Assembly (NCBI GenBank): GCA_013696965.1
Contig: JACCXN010000058.1
Coordinates: 1 to 40,006 of the forward strand
Source: Bacteroidota bacterium
GTDB taxonomy: Bacteria; Bacteroidota; Bacteroidia; JACCXN01
DNA length: 40,006 nt
Direction of reading: 5' to 3'
In this document: positions 23,205 through 32,252 of the stretch, one piece after another
Layout: the number at the start of each line of letters is the position of its first letter
Numbering within the stretch: the stretch's first letter is position 1
Notes under the pieces: model-generated
Told to the model about the DNA's origin: nothing
What the model saw: the letters and a program-made list of their open reading frames with translations, nothing else
Database searches by the model: none
Translations under genes and position numbers: made by a program

Positions 23205-26143
23205 TACTCAATGCACATTCCAATTACAGTTTACGCTACGGGGTTATTCCTTTGGAAGAGCTTGTGCAATGGGCCATTTATAATGGTTATGAAGCAGTGG
23301 CCATTACCGACATTAACAATTCATCGGGCATACTTGATTTTGTTAAAATTTGCATTGAAAAAGGAATAAAACCCCTTGTGGGAATGGAGTTCAGAAATAA
23401 AGATGAATTGTTGTTTATAGCCCTTGCCAGGAACAACGCTGGCTTTAAGGAAATAAACGAATTAATGACCAACTGCAATTTAGCTCAAATTCAACTCCCT
23501 TCTAAACCTGATTTTTTAAATTGTTATGTCATCTACCCCTACGGCAAAATAAAACCGGAATCACTCAAAGAGCATGAATACCTTGGTGTACGGCCGGGCC
23601 AGCTGAATCAACTTGTTCATGAAAAGCCTGCCCAGCAAACAAAGTATGTTATACAACAACCCTATACATACAAGGATTACAAGGGATATGAAATTCATAA
23701 AAAATTAAGGGCAATCCATAACAACATACTGCTCTCGCAAGTTAAACCAGGGCAATTGGCAGGAACCGATGAGTTTATAATACCTGAAAAACAACTGCTG
23801 AAAAAATATGCTGATTACCCGCATTTAATTGAAAACACAAATAGAATTATCCGTGATTGCAATTTTAGTTTTGATTTTAAAAGCGGGAAAAACAAAAAAA
23901 CGTATACTGGAAATGCTTATGATGACAAGTTATTACTGGAAAAACTCGCATATGATGGTTTGAAATTCCGGTATGGAACACAAAACAAAACAGCCATTGA
24001 ACGGGTAAATAAAGAATTGGAAATTATTCAAAACCTGGGTTTTTGCGCCTACTTTCTAATAACGGCCGATATTATCCGCTATTCCATGCAAAGGGGGTAT
24101 TACCATGTTGGCAGGGGGAGTGGCGCAAACAGCGTAGTGGCATATTGTTTAAGAATTACTGATGTCTGCCCCATTGAACTGGATTTGTATTTTGAGCGTT
24201 TTTTAAACCCAAAAAGAAAATCGCCTCCTGATTTTGACATTGATTACAGCTGGCAGGAACGGGATGATGTAATTGATTACATATTTAAGCGCTATGGGAG
24301 AAAACACACTGCCTTATTGGGTGCCATGTCCACTTTTAAAGATCGTTCCATTATCCGGGAAATGGGGAAGGTATACGGATTGCCCAAAGAAGACATTGAT
24401 CGACTGATAAAATATCCAGCTTCGCCCTTAAACCAAAATGATATTTGCACTGATGTTCTCTCACATTATTCTGCAATAGAAGATTTCCCCAATATGCGTA
24501 CCATTCATTCCTGCGGCATTCTTATTTCTGAAGAACCAATTACCTGTTATACTGCCCTGGATCTGCCCCCCAAGGGTTTTCAAACTACACAATTCGATAT
24601 GCACCAGGCAGAAGATATAGGCTTTGAAAAACTGGATATTCTAAGCCAGCGGGGCATTGGCCATATTAAGGATGCTGCCGAAATTATTTTTAAAAACAGG
24701 GGGATAAAAGTAGATATACATGATATTCAAAAGTTCAAAACAGACGAAAAAGTAAGGCTGCAATTAAAATCAGGAGATACCATTGGCTGCTTTTACATTG
24801 AAAGCCCTGCCATGAGGGGATTATTAAAAAAACTTAAATGCGAGGATTATTTAACCCTGGTGGCTGCAAGTTCCATCATTCGCCCCGGAGTTGCCAAAAG
24901 CGGAATGATGAAAGCTTATATTCAGCGTTTTCACGATCCTGCTGCAATTGAATATTTACATCCCGTAATGAAAGATCAGCTCAGGGAAACCTTTGGTGTG
25001 ATGGTGTTCCAGGAAGACGTTCTAAAAGTAGGCCACCACTTTGGAGGGCTGGATTTAGCAGATGCCGATGTTTTGCGCAGGATGATGAGCGGGAAATCCA
25101 GGAATAAAAAACACCTGGAAGAGATTACAGAAAAGTATTTCGTGCATTGCAAAGCAATGGGATATTCCCCTCAATTAAGCAAAGAAGTTTGGAGACAGAT
25201 AGAATCCTTTGCCGGGTATAGTTTTAGCAAAGCACACTCTGCCAGCTATGCTGTGGAAAGCTATCAAAGCCTATATTTAAAAACATATTTCCCTTTAGAG
25301 TTTATGGTTGCGGTAATAAACAATTTCGGGGGCTTTTACCCAACAAAAATTTACATCAATGAAACAAAAAAAGCAGGCGGAACGCTTCACCTTCCTTGCG
25401 TAAACCGCAGTAGCTATTTAACTTCCCTTAAGGGCACTGATGTTTTCCTGGGATTTATTCACATTAAATCTATGGAACAAACAAGTGCCAATACCATTGA
25501 AAGGGAAAGGAAAAACAAGGGAAAGTATAAAGATTTGGAAGATTTTATTTTACGAACAAACATTGGAATTGAATCCTTGCGCACGCTCATACGCATGAAT
25601 GCCCTGCGTTTTACCGGGCAGAATAAAAGACAATTGCTCTGGGAGGCATACATGTTGTTTGATAAAGAAAAAACCAAACAGGCTGCCTCTTCCATTGCTA
25701 TGTTCGAAGTTGCTGTTCCCCACTGGGAAATCCCTGAATTAACGGTTAACAAAATAAGCGATGCCTATGATGAACTGGAATTGCTTGAATTCCCTGTCAC
25801 GCTCTCTGCCTTTGATTTGTTAAAGTCTGATTTCAGGGGCGAATGTAAGGCAAAGGAACTTTTGGAACACATTGGTAAAACAGTAAGAATGGTTGGCAAT
25901 TACGTTACCTACAAAGGCGTAAGAACCATCCGGGGAGATTTAATGGCCTTCGGAACTTTCCTGGACGAGCAGGGCAACTTCTTTGACACCACACACTTTC
26001 CACCGAGTTTGAAAAATTACCCCTTTACAGGCAGTGGCGTTTACTTGATTTTGGGAAGAGTAGTTCAGGAGTTTGGCTTTCCAAGCATAGAGGTTGAGAA
26101 AATGGCAAGGATGGGATATGTGAAGAATCCTATTTCTGAATAA
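23201..26143 (+). CDS. Second DNA polymerase III alpha subunit, short error-prone (DnaE2-like) type
   Basis: This C-family polymerase of 980 aa is shorter than main replicative DnaE (about 1150 or more). The N-terminal PHP domain lacks metal ligands: the usual HxH reads NAHSNYSL and the next motif reads AITDINNSSG, so proofreading there is unlikely. Palm aspartates are in PPDFDIDYSW, preceded by GRGSGANSVVAYCL, and the third acidic position is in GFEKLDILSQRGI. Later come SGKSRNKKH, FNKAHSASYA-like FSKAHSASYAVESYQ, tandem helix-hairpin-helix and an OB-like end. It is translationally coupled to dinB. Damage-induced DnaE2-type enzymes carry out translesion synthesis with Y-family partners; that role here rests on gene order. 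Confidence 0.88.
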   Translation: MILNAHSNYSLRYGVIPLEELVQWAIYNGYEAVAITDINNSSGILDFVKICIEKGIKPLVGMEFRNKDELLFIALARNNAGFKEINELMTNCNLAQIQLPSKPDFLNCYVIYPYGKIKPESLKEHEYLGVRPGQLNQLVHEKPAQQTKYVIQQPYTYKDYKGYEIHKKLRAIHNNILLSQVKPGQLAGTDEFIIPEKQLLKKYADYPHLIENTNRIIRDCNFSFDFKSGKNKKTYTGNAYDDKLLLEKLAYDGLKFRYGTQNKTAIERVNKELEIIQNLGFCAYFLITADIIRYSMQRGYYHVGRGSGANSVVAYCLRITDVCPIELDLYFERFLNPKRKSPPDFDIDYSWQERDDVIDYIFKRYGRKHTALLGAMSTFKDRSIIREMGKVYGLPKEDIDRLIKYPASPLNQNDICTDVLSHYSAIEDFPNMRTIHSCGILISEEPITCYTALDLPPKGFQTTQFDMHQAEDIGFEKLDILSQRGIGHIKDAAEIIFKNRGIKVDIHDIQKFKTDEKVRLQLKSGDTIGCFYIESPAMRGLLKKLKCEDYLTLVAASSIIRPGVAKSGMMKAYIQRFHDPAAIEYLHPVMKDQLRETFGVMVFQEDVLKVGHHFGGLDLADADVLRRMMSGKSRNKKHLEEITEKYFVHCKAMGYSPQLSKEVWRQIESFAGYSFSKAHSASYAVESYQSLYLKTYFPLEFMVAVINNFGGFYPTKIYINETKKAGGTLHLPCVNRSSYLTSLKGTDVFLGFIHIKSMEQTSANTIERERKNKGKYKDLEDFILRTNIGIESLRTLIRMNALRFTGQNKRQLLWEAYMLFDKEKTKQAASSIAMFEVAVPHWEIPELTVNKISDAYDELELLEFPVTLSAFDLLKSDFRGECKAKELLEHIGKTVRMVGNYVTYKGVRTIRGDLMAFGTFLDEQGNFFDTTHFPPSLKNYPFTGSGVYLILGRVVQEFGFPSIEVEKMARMGYVKNPISE

Positions 26144-26344
26144 TGGTTGAAAACTACGCCAAGCTACAATCGGTTGAGTTGAAAACTTTACCAGGCCTCC
26201 ATCAGCTGAATTCAAAGGCAGGCCTAAAAAAAACGTAACTGAATCGTTTGAAAATACTAAACGGATATTATGCAAGTTTCCTTTAATAACAACAGATACA
26301 AAGAGAAATAGTGCAAACTTTTTTTTTTAAAAAATCATATCCAT

Positions 26345-27010
26345 ATGAAAAAAATAAAATTCATTTTAGTAACTGCAGCAATTGCTCTATTTTTAGCATT
26401 GAATGCTTGTGTTAATGTGCTTCAAAAAACACCAGACACTTGCACACAATTCCAGAAAGACTGGACTAAAAAAAGAATACTGGAACATGTACAAAACTGG
26501 CCTAAAACAGCAAGCAAAGCGGCAAAAACTATGGTTGAAAAATATGGACTTCCTGATGAAATAACAGAATATCGTTTAATTTGGCACAACAAGGGTGATT
26601 TTAAAGAGACAATTGTATTTAGGGAAGAGGTAAACAATAATTTCCCATTCCCACATAAGGCTGTATTGGAACAATCAATTAACTACACTGTTCCAATGGA
26701 TAAATTAGCTGATATTTCAAAATACAGCGGGAATATTGTTGTTGACAGAACAAAAGGAAAAATTTCTGCAAGATGCGACAATGAATACATGAATTATTTA
26801 ACATTAAATCTTGCCCACGAAATTGCAATTGGAGAAAGAACAGTAGAGGACGCAAGAGAATTTCTTGCCACTAATGTTATTGCTTATTTATCGGGAGATA
26901 CATCCTTGTTTATGCATGATTTTTTATTTACTCCGCCTTTAAAAACAGGAGATGCAGATGAGGCAATTATAGATGATGAAATAGTGAAGGAAATTCTTGA
27001 TCAGAAGTAG
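26345..27010 (+). CDS. Putative lipoprotein of unknown function
   Basis: The 221-aa product has a signal peptide and lipobox-like LALNAC (cysteine near residue 22), so it is probably a lipid-anchored envelope protein. The mature part is mixed helix and sheet with FQKDWTKKRILEHVQNWPKTASKAAKTMVEKYGLPDEITEY, a stretch that recalls small helical bundles preceding a beta domain, and ends in an acidic tail. I do not recognise a family. It sits alone, 200 bp downstream of the polymerase operon and with its own A-rich leader, so there is no reason to link it to DNA repair. Confidence 0.6.
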   Translation: MKKIKFILVTAAIALFLALNACVNVLQKTPDTCTQFQKDWTKKRILEHVQNWPKTASKAAKTMVEKYGLPDEITEYRLIWHNKGDFKETIVFREEVNNNFPFPHKAVLEQSINYTVPMDKLADISKYSGNIVVDRTKGKISARCDNEYMNYLTLNLAHEIAIGERTVEDAREFLATNVIAYLSGDTSLFMHDFLFTPPLKTGDADEAIIDDEIVKEILDQK

Positions 27011-27450
27011 TTTGCACAAATTTTCTAAAACCAGAAGGGGATTTTTTATAAAATTTATCAATATTCCGTGTAAATTGTGTTACCATTTTTAACATATTAA
27101 TAGCCCCAAAGGGTGGGGTGACATCTTCAAACGAGGGGCAACGCCCTTCGCCCATGAAATGGCGTAATATCTATTCCCAAACAACATTATATTAATAAGA
27201 TAGATATAGTAGCAACTTAATTTTAAATAAGAATAGCAGAAGTATAAGTAAAAATGACAACCAACACCATCGTATCTAAAGTTTGGTCTTTTTGTAATCC
27301 CCTGAGCGATGTTAGCCTTACGAAGAGCCATTTCTTTCCTAATAGGATTAAGGCTAATTTCTTTCCTTATCAGAAATGAAAGTAAAATGATGTGTGTTTT
27401 TAGTGAATGTTTAAGAAAACATTTTACTACTTTCGATAAAAAAACACCCC
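27011..27450. other. 440-bp gap with G/C-rich hairpins and a short direct repeat
   Basis: Around 27104-27160 are short GC-rich inverted motifs (GCCCC/GGGG, GGGGCAACGCCC) that resemble a decayed dispersed element. ATTTCTTTCCTWAT occurs twice (27331 and 27357 regions). TACTTTCG, about 20 nt before the next start, is one base away from the -7 consensus. A 138-codon minus-strand frame crosses this gap but has no protein-like pattern that I can support. Confidence 0.4.
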
Positions 27451-29211
27451 ATGAAAAGCTATTTATTTGCATTTTTCTTCTTAATTTCTTTACATGCCTA
27501 CTCACAAAACAAACAACAAATTGAATATTTAAAAACCTTTAGCAAGGCTTATGGATATGTAAAATATTTTCATCCAAGTGATGAAGCTTCTGAAATTGAA
27601 TGGGGAAAATATGCTATTTATGGGGCAAAGGAAGTAGAGAAATGTTCAACAAAAGAAGAACTTTTGCTTTGCCTTAATAAATTATTTTTGCCCATTGCTC
27701 CCACAATTAAATTTTATGATTCTTCAATTAAAACAGATTTTGATCCCACTTCTGTAACACCCATCAACATTGCTGGTTATAAACAAACCTATTGGCAGCA
27801 TAATGGGGTAAGTACTGATATGGAATACCAACAAGGAATATATAAAAGCATAAGGGTAAATAAATCACCCAAATCTTCGGGAAAAAATTTGTTCAAATCA
27901 AATCCTTTATTTGAACAAGCAATCAATAAAGATATAGGAAGCGGAATTTCCTGTATTGTTCCAATGACTTTATATTTTAATAAAAAGGGTAGTTATCCAA
28001 TTTCAGATGGGGAGAAGAAAAAAGAGTTGGACCTTGCATTGCAAAATGTTGAAATAAATCCTGAAAAATTGGAATTGAGGCATGGAAATACAATAAATGT
28101 ATGGAATGTGTTTCAACATTTCTATCCTTACTTTAATGTAGTGGATGTAAACTGGGAAAAAGAACTGCATACGGCATTGGAAAAATGTTATTCCAACAAA
28201 ACAGCAACAGATTTTCTTCATACTTTACAGGAGTTTACCGCACCCTTACAAGACGGGCATATTCGGGTAAAAGGTGGATTGCCAGGTATTTTCAGGTTAC
28301 CTGTTTCCTGGGAATGGATTGAAAACAAACTGGTAATTACAAAGGTGAGAAATGAAGATCTTGATATTAAACCGGGAGACATTGTATCTAAAATAAATGA
28401 CCAAACTCCTGAAGAATTTTTCAAGCCTATTGAAAATCGTATTTCCGCTTCTACAAAGGGAAGACTTGATTTTATTGCAAAACATACTTCAGTAACCGGT
28501 TATAAAGACACAGAAATGCAAATTGAAGTAAATGGTAGAATTTTAATTTTAAAACATGAGGAAGACTTATCTTTAATACAACAACCAAAAAATCCAGAGG
28601 AATATAAAGTTATTGAAGAGAGCATAATTTATTTAAACATCAATTACATAACATCGGGTACGATAAATAAAATAATGCCTGAACTCTTAAAAGCACAAGC
28701 AATTATTTGTGATTTAAGAGGTTACCCTAACAGCAACCATGATTTTATTTCTCATCTATTAAAATCGGATGATACAACAAAAGCCTGGATGCTGGTGCCA
28801 CAAATTATTTATCCTAACCAAGAAAAAAACATTGGTTATAGTCAACACGGATGGGGACTCAAGGCAAAGAAGCCGTATTTGGGTGGAAAAGTCATTTTCA
28901 TAATTGATGCACAAGCTATAAGCTACGCTGAAAGCTATATGGCTTACATTGAAGGATACAAACTTGCAACAATTGTTGGTCAGCCAACCGCAGGGACTAA
29001 TGGCAATGTTAATCCTTTTAAACTTCCTGGAGATTACAAAATTTCATGGACAGGAATGAAGGTAGTGAAACACAATGGTAGCCAATTGCATGGAATCGGA
29101 ATTTTACCAGATGTATATGTTTACAAAACCATTAGCGGAATTGCACAAGGAAAGGATGAGTTTCTTGATAAAGCAATTGAAATTGCAAAGGAAAAAATTA
29201 TCACCAATTAA
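27451..29211 (+). CDS. Secreted S41 family peptidase
   Basis: The 586-aa protein has a signal peptide (MKSYLFAFFFLISLHAYSQ). An N-terminal region (LKTFSKAYGYVKYFHPSDEA) of the type preceding S41 domains in Bacteroidota is followed by a second, similar helical stretch (GNTINVWNVFQHFYPYF). A PDZ-like segment lies around LVITKVRNEDLDIKPGDIVSKINDQTP. The C-terminal S41 catalytic core includes VIFIIDAQAISYAESYMAYIEGYKLATIVGQPTAGTNG-type landmarks, with the nucleophilic serine in the AISYAES piece. S41 enzymes cleave at exposed C-termini or hydrophobic tails in the periplasm. No neighbours suggest a substrate. Confidence 0.85.
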   Translation: MKSYLFAFFFLISLHAYSQNKQQIEYLKTFSKAYGYVKYFHPSDEASEIEWGKYAIYGAKEVEKCSTKEELLLCLNKLFLPIAPTIKFYDSSIKTDFDPTSVTPINIAGYKQTYWQHNGVSTDMEYQQGIYKSIRVNKSPKSSGKNLFKSNPLFEQAINKDIGSGISCIVPMTLYFNKKGSYPISDGEKKKELDLALQNVEINPEKLELRHGNTINVWNVFQHFYPYFNVVDVNWEKELHTALEKCYSNKTATDFLHTLQEFTAPLQDGHIRVKGGLPGIFRLPVSWEWIENKLVITKVRNEDLDIKPGDIVSKINDQTPEEFFKPIENRISASTKGRLDFIAKHTSVTGYKDTEMQIEVNGRILILKHEEDLSLIQQPKNPEEYKVIEESIIYLNINYITSGTINKIMPELLKAQAIICDLRGYPNSNHDFISHLLKSDDTTKAWMLVPQIIYPNQEKNIGYSQHGWGLKAKKPYLGGKVIFIIDAQAISYAESYMAYIEGYKLATIVGQPTAGTNGNVNPFKLPGDYKISWTGMKVVKHNGSQLHGIGILPDVYVYKTISGIAQGKDEFLDKAIEIAKEKIITN

Positions 29212-29292
29212 TTCCAATGAATCTAAATTCGGTTTTTAATTAAATTACGTTTCATCAGGTGTATGCCTGGGCTTAAGAACCCATCATTCTTA

Positions 29293-29379
29293 ATAACAGT
29301 TCCTAACCAAATAGTAATGAATAAAATTTACTATATAAGGGAACAAAAAGTGATGTTAGATAGTGATTTAGCTGAATAA
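29293..29379 (+). pseudogene. N-terminal remnant of an ORF6N gene (third family copy)
   Basis: The frame reads ITVPNQIVMNKIYYIREQKVMLDSDLAE and then meets TAA at 29377-29379. This equals residues ~8-35 of the interrupted gene at 1236, and the DNA around ATGAATAAAATTT is the same as that IS1595 target. Nothing of the remaining domain follows. It gives an independent view of the uninterrupted junction. Confidence 0.75.
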
Positions 29380-29433
29380 AACACAGTTGTTTCAACTTTT
29401 TATGATCTTTACTAAAGGACATCCCAAAGAAAG

Positions 29434-29553
29434 ATGGCAAAAAAAAGCATTATGATTTTGTTCTTCTTAGCCTTCGCTATAATAAAGGACATTGAATGCA
29501 AAGATTTTGCTTGCTGCAAGGGTAGCTGCTTAGTGCGTTCGGGGGTATCTTGA
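29434..29553 (+). CDS. Possible 39-aa Cys-rich secreted peptide
   Basis: ATG 29434 opens a 39-codon frame: a lysine-bearing start and hydrophobic run (MAKKSIMILFFLAFAI) followed by a short tail with four cysteines (IECKDFACCKGSCLVRSGVS). The layout, signal-like stretch then Cys-rich mature part, is that of small secreted peptides, but a frame of this length can occur by chance and no promoter box was found. The surrounding gap between the S41 gene and the DUF421 gene (29212-29624) otherwise holds only the ORF6N remnant. Confidence 0.25.
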   Translation: MAKKSIMILFFLAFAIIKDIECKDFACCKGSCLVRSGVS

Positions 29554-29624
29554 TATCCAAACCACCCCTACATAGTTCTATAAAAAAAGAACCAGAAGAC
29601 AGAAATGTTTTTTTGGAGGAGTAA

Positions 29625-30146
29625 TTAATTCTTAAAGTCAATGTTTTCATCCGTATTTATTCTACCCTTTGTCCTTCTTTCAATAATGGATAAATCTCCT
29701 GTTGCTTCAAAAATTATCATTTCAATGTTATCTAATGAGGTCAAGCCTTTTAATCTACCGGCATTATAAATCTCCTCCACTGTAATTCTTTGCTCCTTCA
29801 TTACTTTGTGCAAAAACTCTCCCTGGTAAAAAACCAAAGTAGGGCTGCTTGTTATAAAAAATTTGAACTTACTGATTCGCACAGATAACCATGTCATTAA
29901 AAACTGAAGGAAGATCAATAAAGATAAAGAGATAACGCCCTCTGCAAGAGTAACATTTTTGTTTAAGGAAAGTGTGGCCAAACAAGAACCAAGGGCAATA
30001 GTAATTACAAAATCAAAAGCATTCATCTTGGATAATGTTCTCTTTCCTGAAACTCTTAAAAGTATAACTATAGAAAAATAGCCTAGGGATGTCAGAAGTA
30101 CAGTCCTTATAATACTATCCCAATTTGAAAAAAAGATATAATCCAT
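29625..30146 (-). CDS. DUF421 (YetF-like) membrane protein
   Basis: The 173-aa protein has three membrane helices (residues ~13-30, ~45-62 and ~68-88) and then a cytoplasmic DUF421 domain: ISKFKFFITSSPTLVFYQGEF, MKEQRITVEEIYNAGRLKGL and IEMIIFEATGDLSII. The motif LLRVSGKRTLSKMNAFDFVITIALGS between helices one and two is typical. Related YetF/SpoVA-neighbour proteins have no firm biochemical role. The length is usual for Bacteroidota members. It is monocistronic. Confidence 0.85.
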   Translation of the reverse strand: MDYIFFSNWDSIIRTVLLTSLGYFSIVILLRVSGKRTLSKMNAFDFVITIALGSCLATLSLNKNVTLAEGVISLSLLIFLQFLMTWLSVRISKFKFFITSSPTLVFYQGEFLHKVMKEQRITVEEIYNAGRLKGLTSLDNIEMIIFEATGDLSIIERRTKGRINTDENIDFKN

Positions 30147-30647
30147 AATGGCAATTAAATGACAATCCTTATAAAGGTTCCGGTAATTATCAATAGTGGT
30201 TGTTTTGCACCCTTACTCTTCACCATTATGAAGATAACAGAAAGCTTAGACTTTTCAAATAGCATCCAATTACTTCTCCTAATCCTTTATCCGCAATGAC
30301 TTTGGATCTGCGGAAGATGAATTCTATACTTGCACTAATGCAAGATGAATAGTCTATTTAGAATGGACAACAATATTTTATAACCGGATTATATTAACAA
30401 AATTGAAGAGAAATAAATCCTAAAAAAAATTGGCCCTCTAGTTCTTTTTTATGGAACTATCAAGGCAGGAATTAGCCATTGGATTAATGCATATTTTTGA
30501 TGCTATGTTTCTAGTGAATAGGGCAACTTTGTTTTTATCCTCCGGTTCCTCAAATAGAATTGAAGAGTTAGGGGGCATAAAATTGCTAAAAAATAAAGGT
30601 TTAATTTTGTAAATGATATTTTAATCAAACAAGGAAAATTTAAAAGC
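30147..30647. other. 501-bp intergenic stretch with promoter of the SDR gene
   Basis: TAATTTTG (30602-30609) is an exact -7 box 39 nt before the SDR start. A 53-codon plus-strand frame (30451-30612) ends at the box; its start MELSRQELAIGL looks faintly like the helix-turn-helix entry of Crp-type regulators, but the rest does not fit. Nothing else is recognisable. Confidence 0.4.
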
Positions 30648-31442
30648 ATGCAAATTAAAAACATCTTAATTACCGGAGCGGGAAGCGGTATTGGAAGGGA
30701 AACTGCCATTGCCCTGGCAAAAAAAGGACATAGGGTTATTGCAACAACCCATAAGCTATCTCAAGCCCATGAGCTTAAAGATTGGTGTGAGAAAAACAAT
30801 ATCTCTCTTGAAGCTTTCCAGCTTGATGTTACTATTCCCAAGGACAGGGAAAAGATTTTAACTTATGATCTGGATGTACTAATAAATAACGCAGGAATGG
30901 GAGAATCGGGCTCTCTTGCAGAAATACCGGTTGATAAAATCCGTAATAATTTTGAAGTAAATGTATTCTCACCCATAGCACTTTCTCAACTTTGTCTAAA
31001 GCATATGATGAAAAAGGACAAAGGGAGCATTCTATTCATTGGCTCTTTGGCAGGGCGTGTTGCGATGCCTTTTCTGGGCTCATATTCTATGACCAAGTTT
31101 GCCCTTGCCGGTGGCATTGATTCTTTTAGGCAAGAAATGAGAAAAATCACTAAGAATGTGCATGTCTCCATAATAGAGCCGGGAGCATACCATACCGGCT
31201 TCAACCAAAAAAACGTGGCTAAAAAATTTGAATGGATGAATGAGCAATCTTACTTTTATAAGATCAGCGAGAAAATCAAAAGGGAAGAACAACTGGCATT
31301 TAAAATTTTAGAGCATAAATCCTTGCAAAGCATTGTGAAAAAAATTGTAAAGGCAAGCGAAGCAAAAAATCCTGCATTTCGTTATTCTGCACCATTTTGG
31401 CAGGCAGCAGGAGTTTATTTGTTAAGGGTGTTTGGCAAGTAA
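30648..31442 (+). CDS. Short-chain dehydrogenase/reductase (SDR)
   Basis: The 264-aa Rossmann-fold oxidoreductase has the cofactor motif TGAGSGIG (residues 9-16), LDVT, NNAG, the catalytic serine segment ILFIGSLAG, and Y146-S-M-T-K150. EPGAYHTGF follows the active site. The residue pattern fits classical NAD(P)-dependent SDRs acting on alcohols or ketones; the substrate is unknown. No signal peptide; cytoplasmic. It has its own promoter and no operon partner with a metabolic hint. Confidence 0.88.
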   Translation: MQIKNILITGAGSGIGRETAIALAKKGHRVIATTHKLSQAHELKDWCEKNNISLEAFQLDVTIPKDREKILTYDLDVLINNAGMGESGSLAEIPVDKIRNNFEVNVFSPIALSQLCLKHMMKKDKGSILFIGSLAGRVAMPFLGSYSMTKFALAGGIDSFRQEMRKITKNVHVSIIEPGAYHTGFNQKNVAKKFEWMNEQSYFYKISEKIKREEQLAFKILEHKSLQSIVKKIVKASEAKNPAFRYSAPFWQAAGVYLLRVFGK

Positions 31443-31498
31443 GAAATTTTAACTCCCGCTGATGACCATTCAAGAATTTGCTTTATCTATTTTTATAA

Positions 31499-31903
31499 TT
31501 GGAAATAAAAAACACAAAAACTCTGACCTTGAAACCCAAAACTGTTTTCTTAATTGACGAACTAGGAGCTGTTTTAACAGCTATTCTCCTGATGACAATA
31601 AGGACTTACAATGAATATTTTGGAATGCCTAGAAAGACACTGACAATACTTTCAATAGTAGCATTGATTTTTGCAATTTATTCATTCTCTTGTTTTTTGT
31701 TTTCACACAATAACTCACAAAAACTTTTAAGACCTATTATTGTGGCAAATTTGACCTACTGTATTTTGACACTAGGCCTCGTAATCTATTTTTATAATAG
31801 ACTTACAATTCTCGGTTTAGCATACTTTACTGGAGAAATTTTAATAATATGTGGACTTGTTCACATTGAACTAAAAACCTTAAAAGAAAGTATCAATTAT
31901 TAG
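31499..31903 (+). CDS. Small integral membrane protein of unknown function
   Basis: The 134-aa product has four hydrophobic segments (LGAVLTAILLMTI, LTILSIVALIFAIYSFSCFLF, IVANLTYCILTLGLVIYF and ILGLAYFTGEILIICGLV), so it spans the membrane four times. The frame opens with TTG at 31499; the first in-frame ATG would remove the first helix, so TTG is preferred. The next gene begins 3 bp after its stop, suggesting a two-gene unit. I do not recognise a family. Confidence 0.6.
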   Translation: MEIKNTKTLTLKPKTVFLIDELGAVLTAILLMTIRTYNEYFGMPRKTLTILSIVALIFAIYSFSCFLFSHNNSQKLLRPIIVANLTYCILTLGLVIYFYNRLTILGLAYFTGEILIICGLVHIELKTLKESINY

Positions 31904-31906
31904 TTG

Positions 31907-32167
31907 ATGACTTTAATCGAAAGTTTTATTCAAGCGGATGAAAAAACACTAGCTTCAACATTCTTAGAAGCAAGCTGGCAACTTGGGGCTATTGAAAAAG
32001 TCCGTACTTTCTACTATCTTTCAAGCGTAGCAGACAGGAAGGATAATGTAATCGACAACTTGACCTATGCAGAAAAAACTAAGCAACCAGCCTTAAATAT
32101 TAATTTGAAAAGTCAGAATTTTCTAAATACTTTAGCTGCTCTAAATGGAAAAAAATCAGTGTTATGA
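31907..32167 (+). CDS. Small cytoplasmic protein of unknown function
   Basis: The 86-aa product starts at ATG 31907 (a TTG directly before it is an alternative). It begins with an amphipathic helix (MTLIESFIQADEKTLASTFLEASWQLGAIEKVRTFYYLSS by position 40) and ends with a basic, asparagine-rich tail. No domain, signal or membrane segment is recognised. Its position 3 bp after the small membrane protein suggests co-expression. It could also be a truncated larger protein. Confidence 0.45.
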   Translation: MTLIESFIQADEKTLASTFLEASWQLGAIEKVRTFYYLSSVADRKDNVIDNLTYAEKTKQPALNINLKSQNFLNTLAALNGKKSVL

Positions 32168-32252
32168 TTACACTAAATTTTTTTAGATATCTCTCAGAAA
32201 AACTGGAATCAGAAAAACTGGAAATAAATCATTCTCCGTAAATTATCAATAC

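Noticed and set aside
27089-27505. 138-codon minus-strand frame before the S41 peptidase
   Set aside because: It overlaps the S41 start, lacks any domain or signal, and runs through a hairpin-rich intergenic stretch.
30451-30612. 53-codon frame starting MELSRQELAIGL, resembling Crp helix-turn-helix entry
   Set aside because: Only six residues look alike, no further Crp features follow in any frame, and it ends in the SDR promoter.
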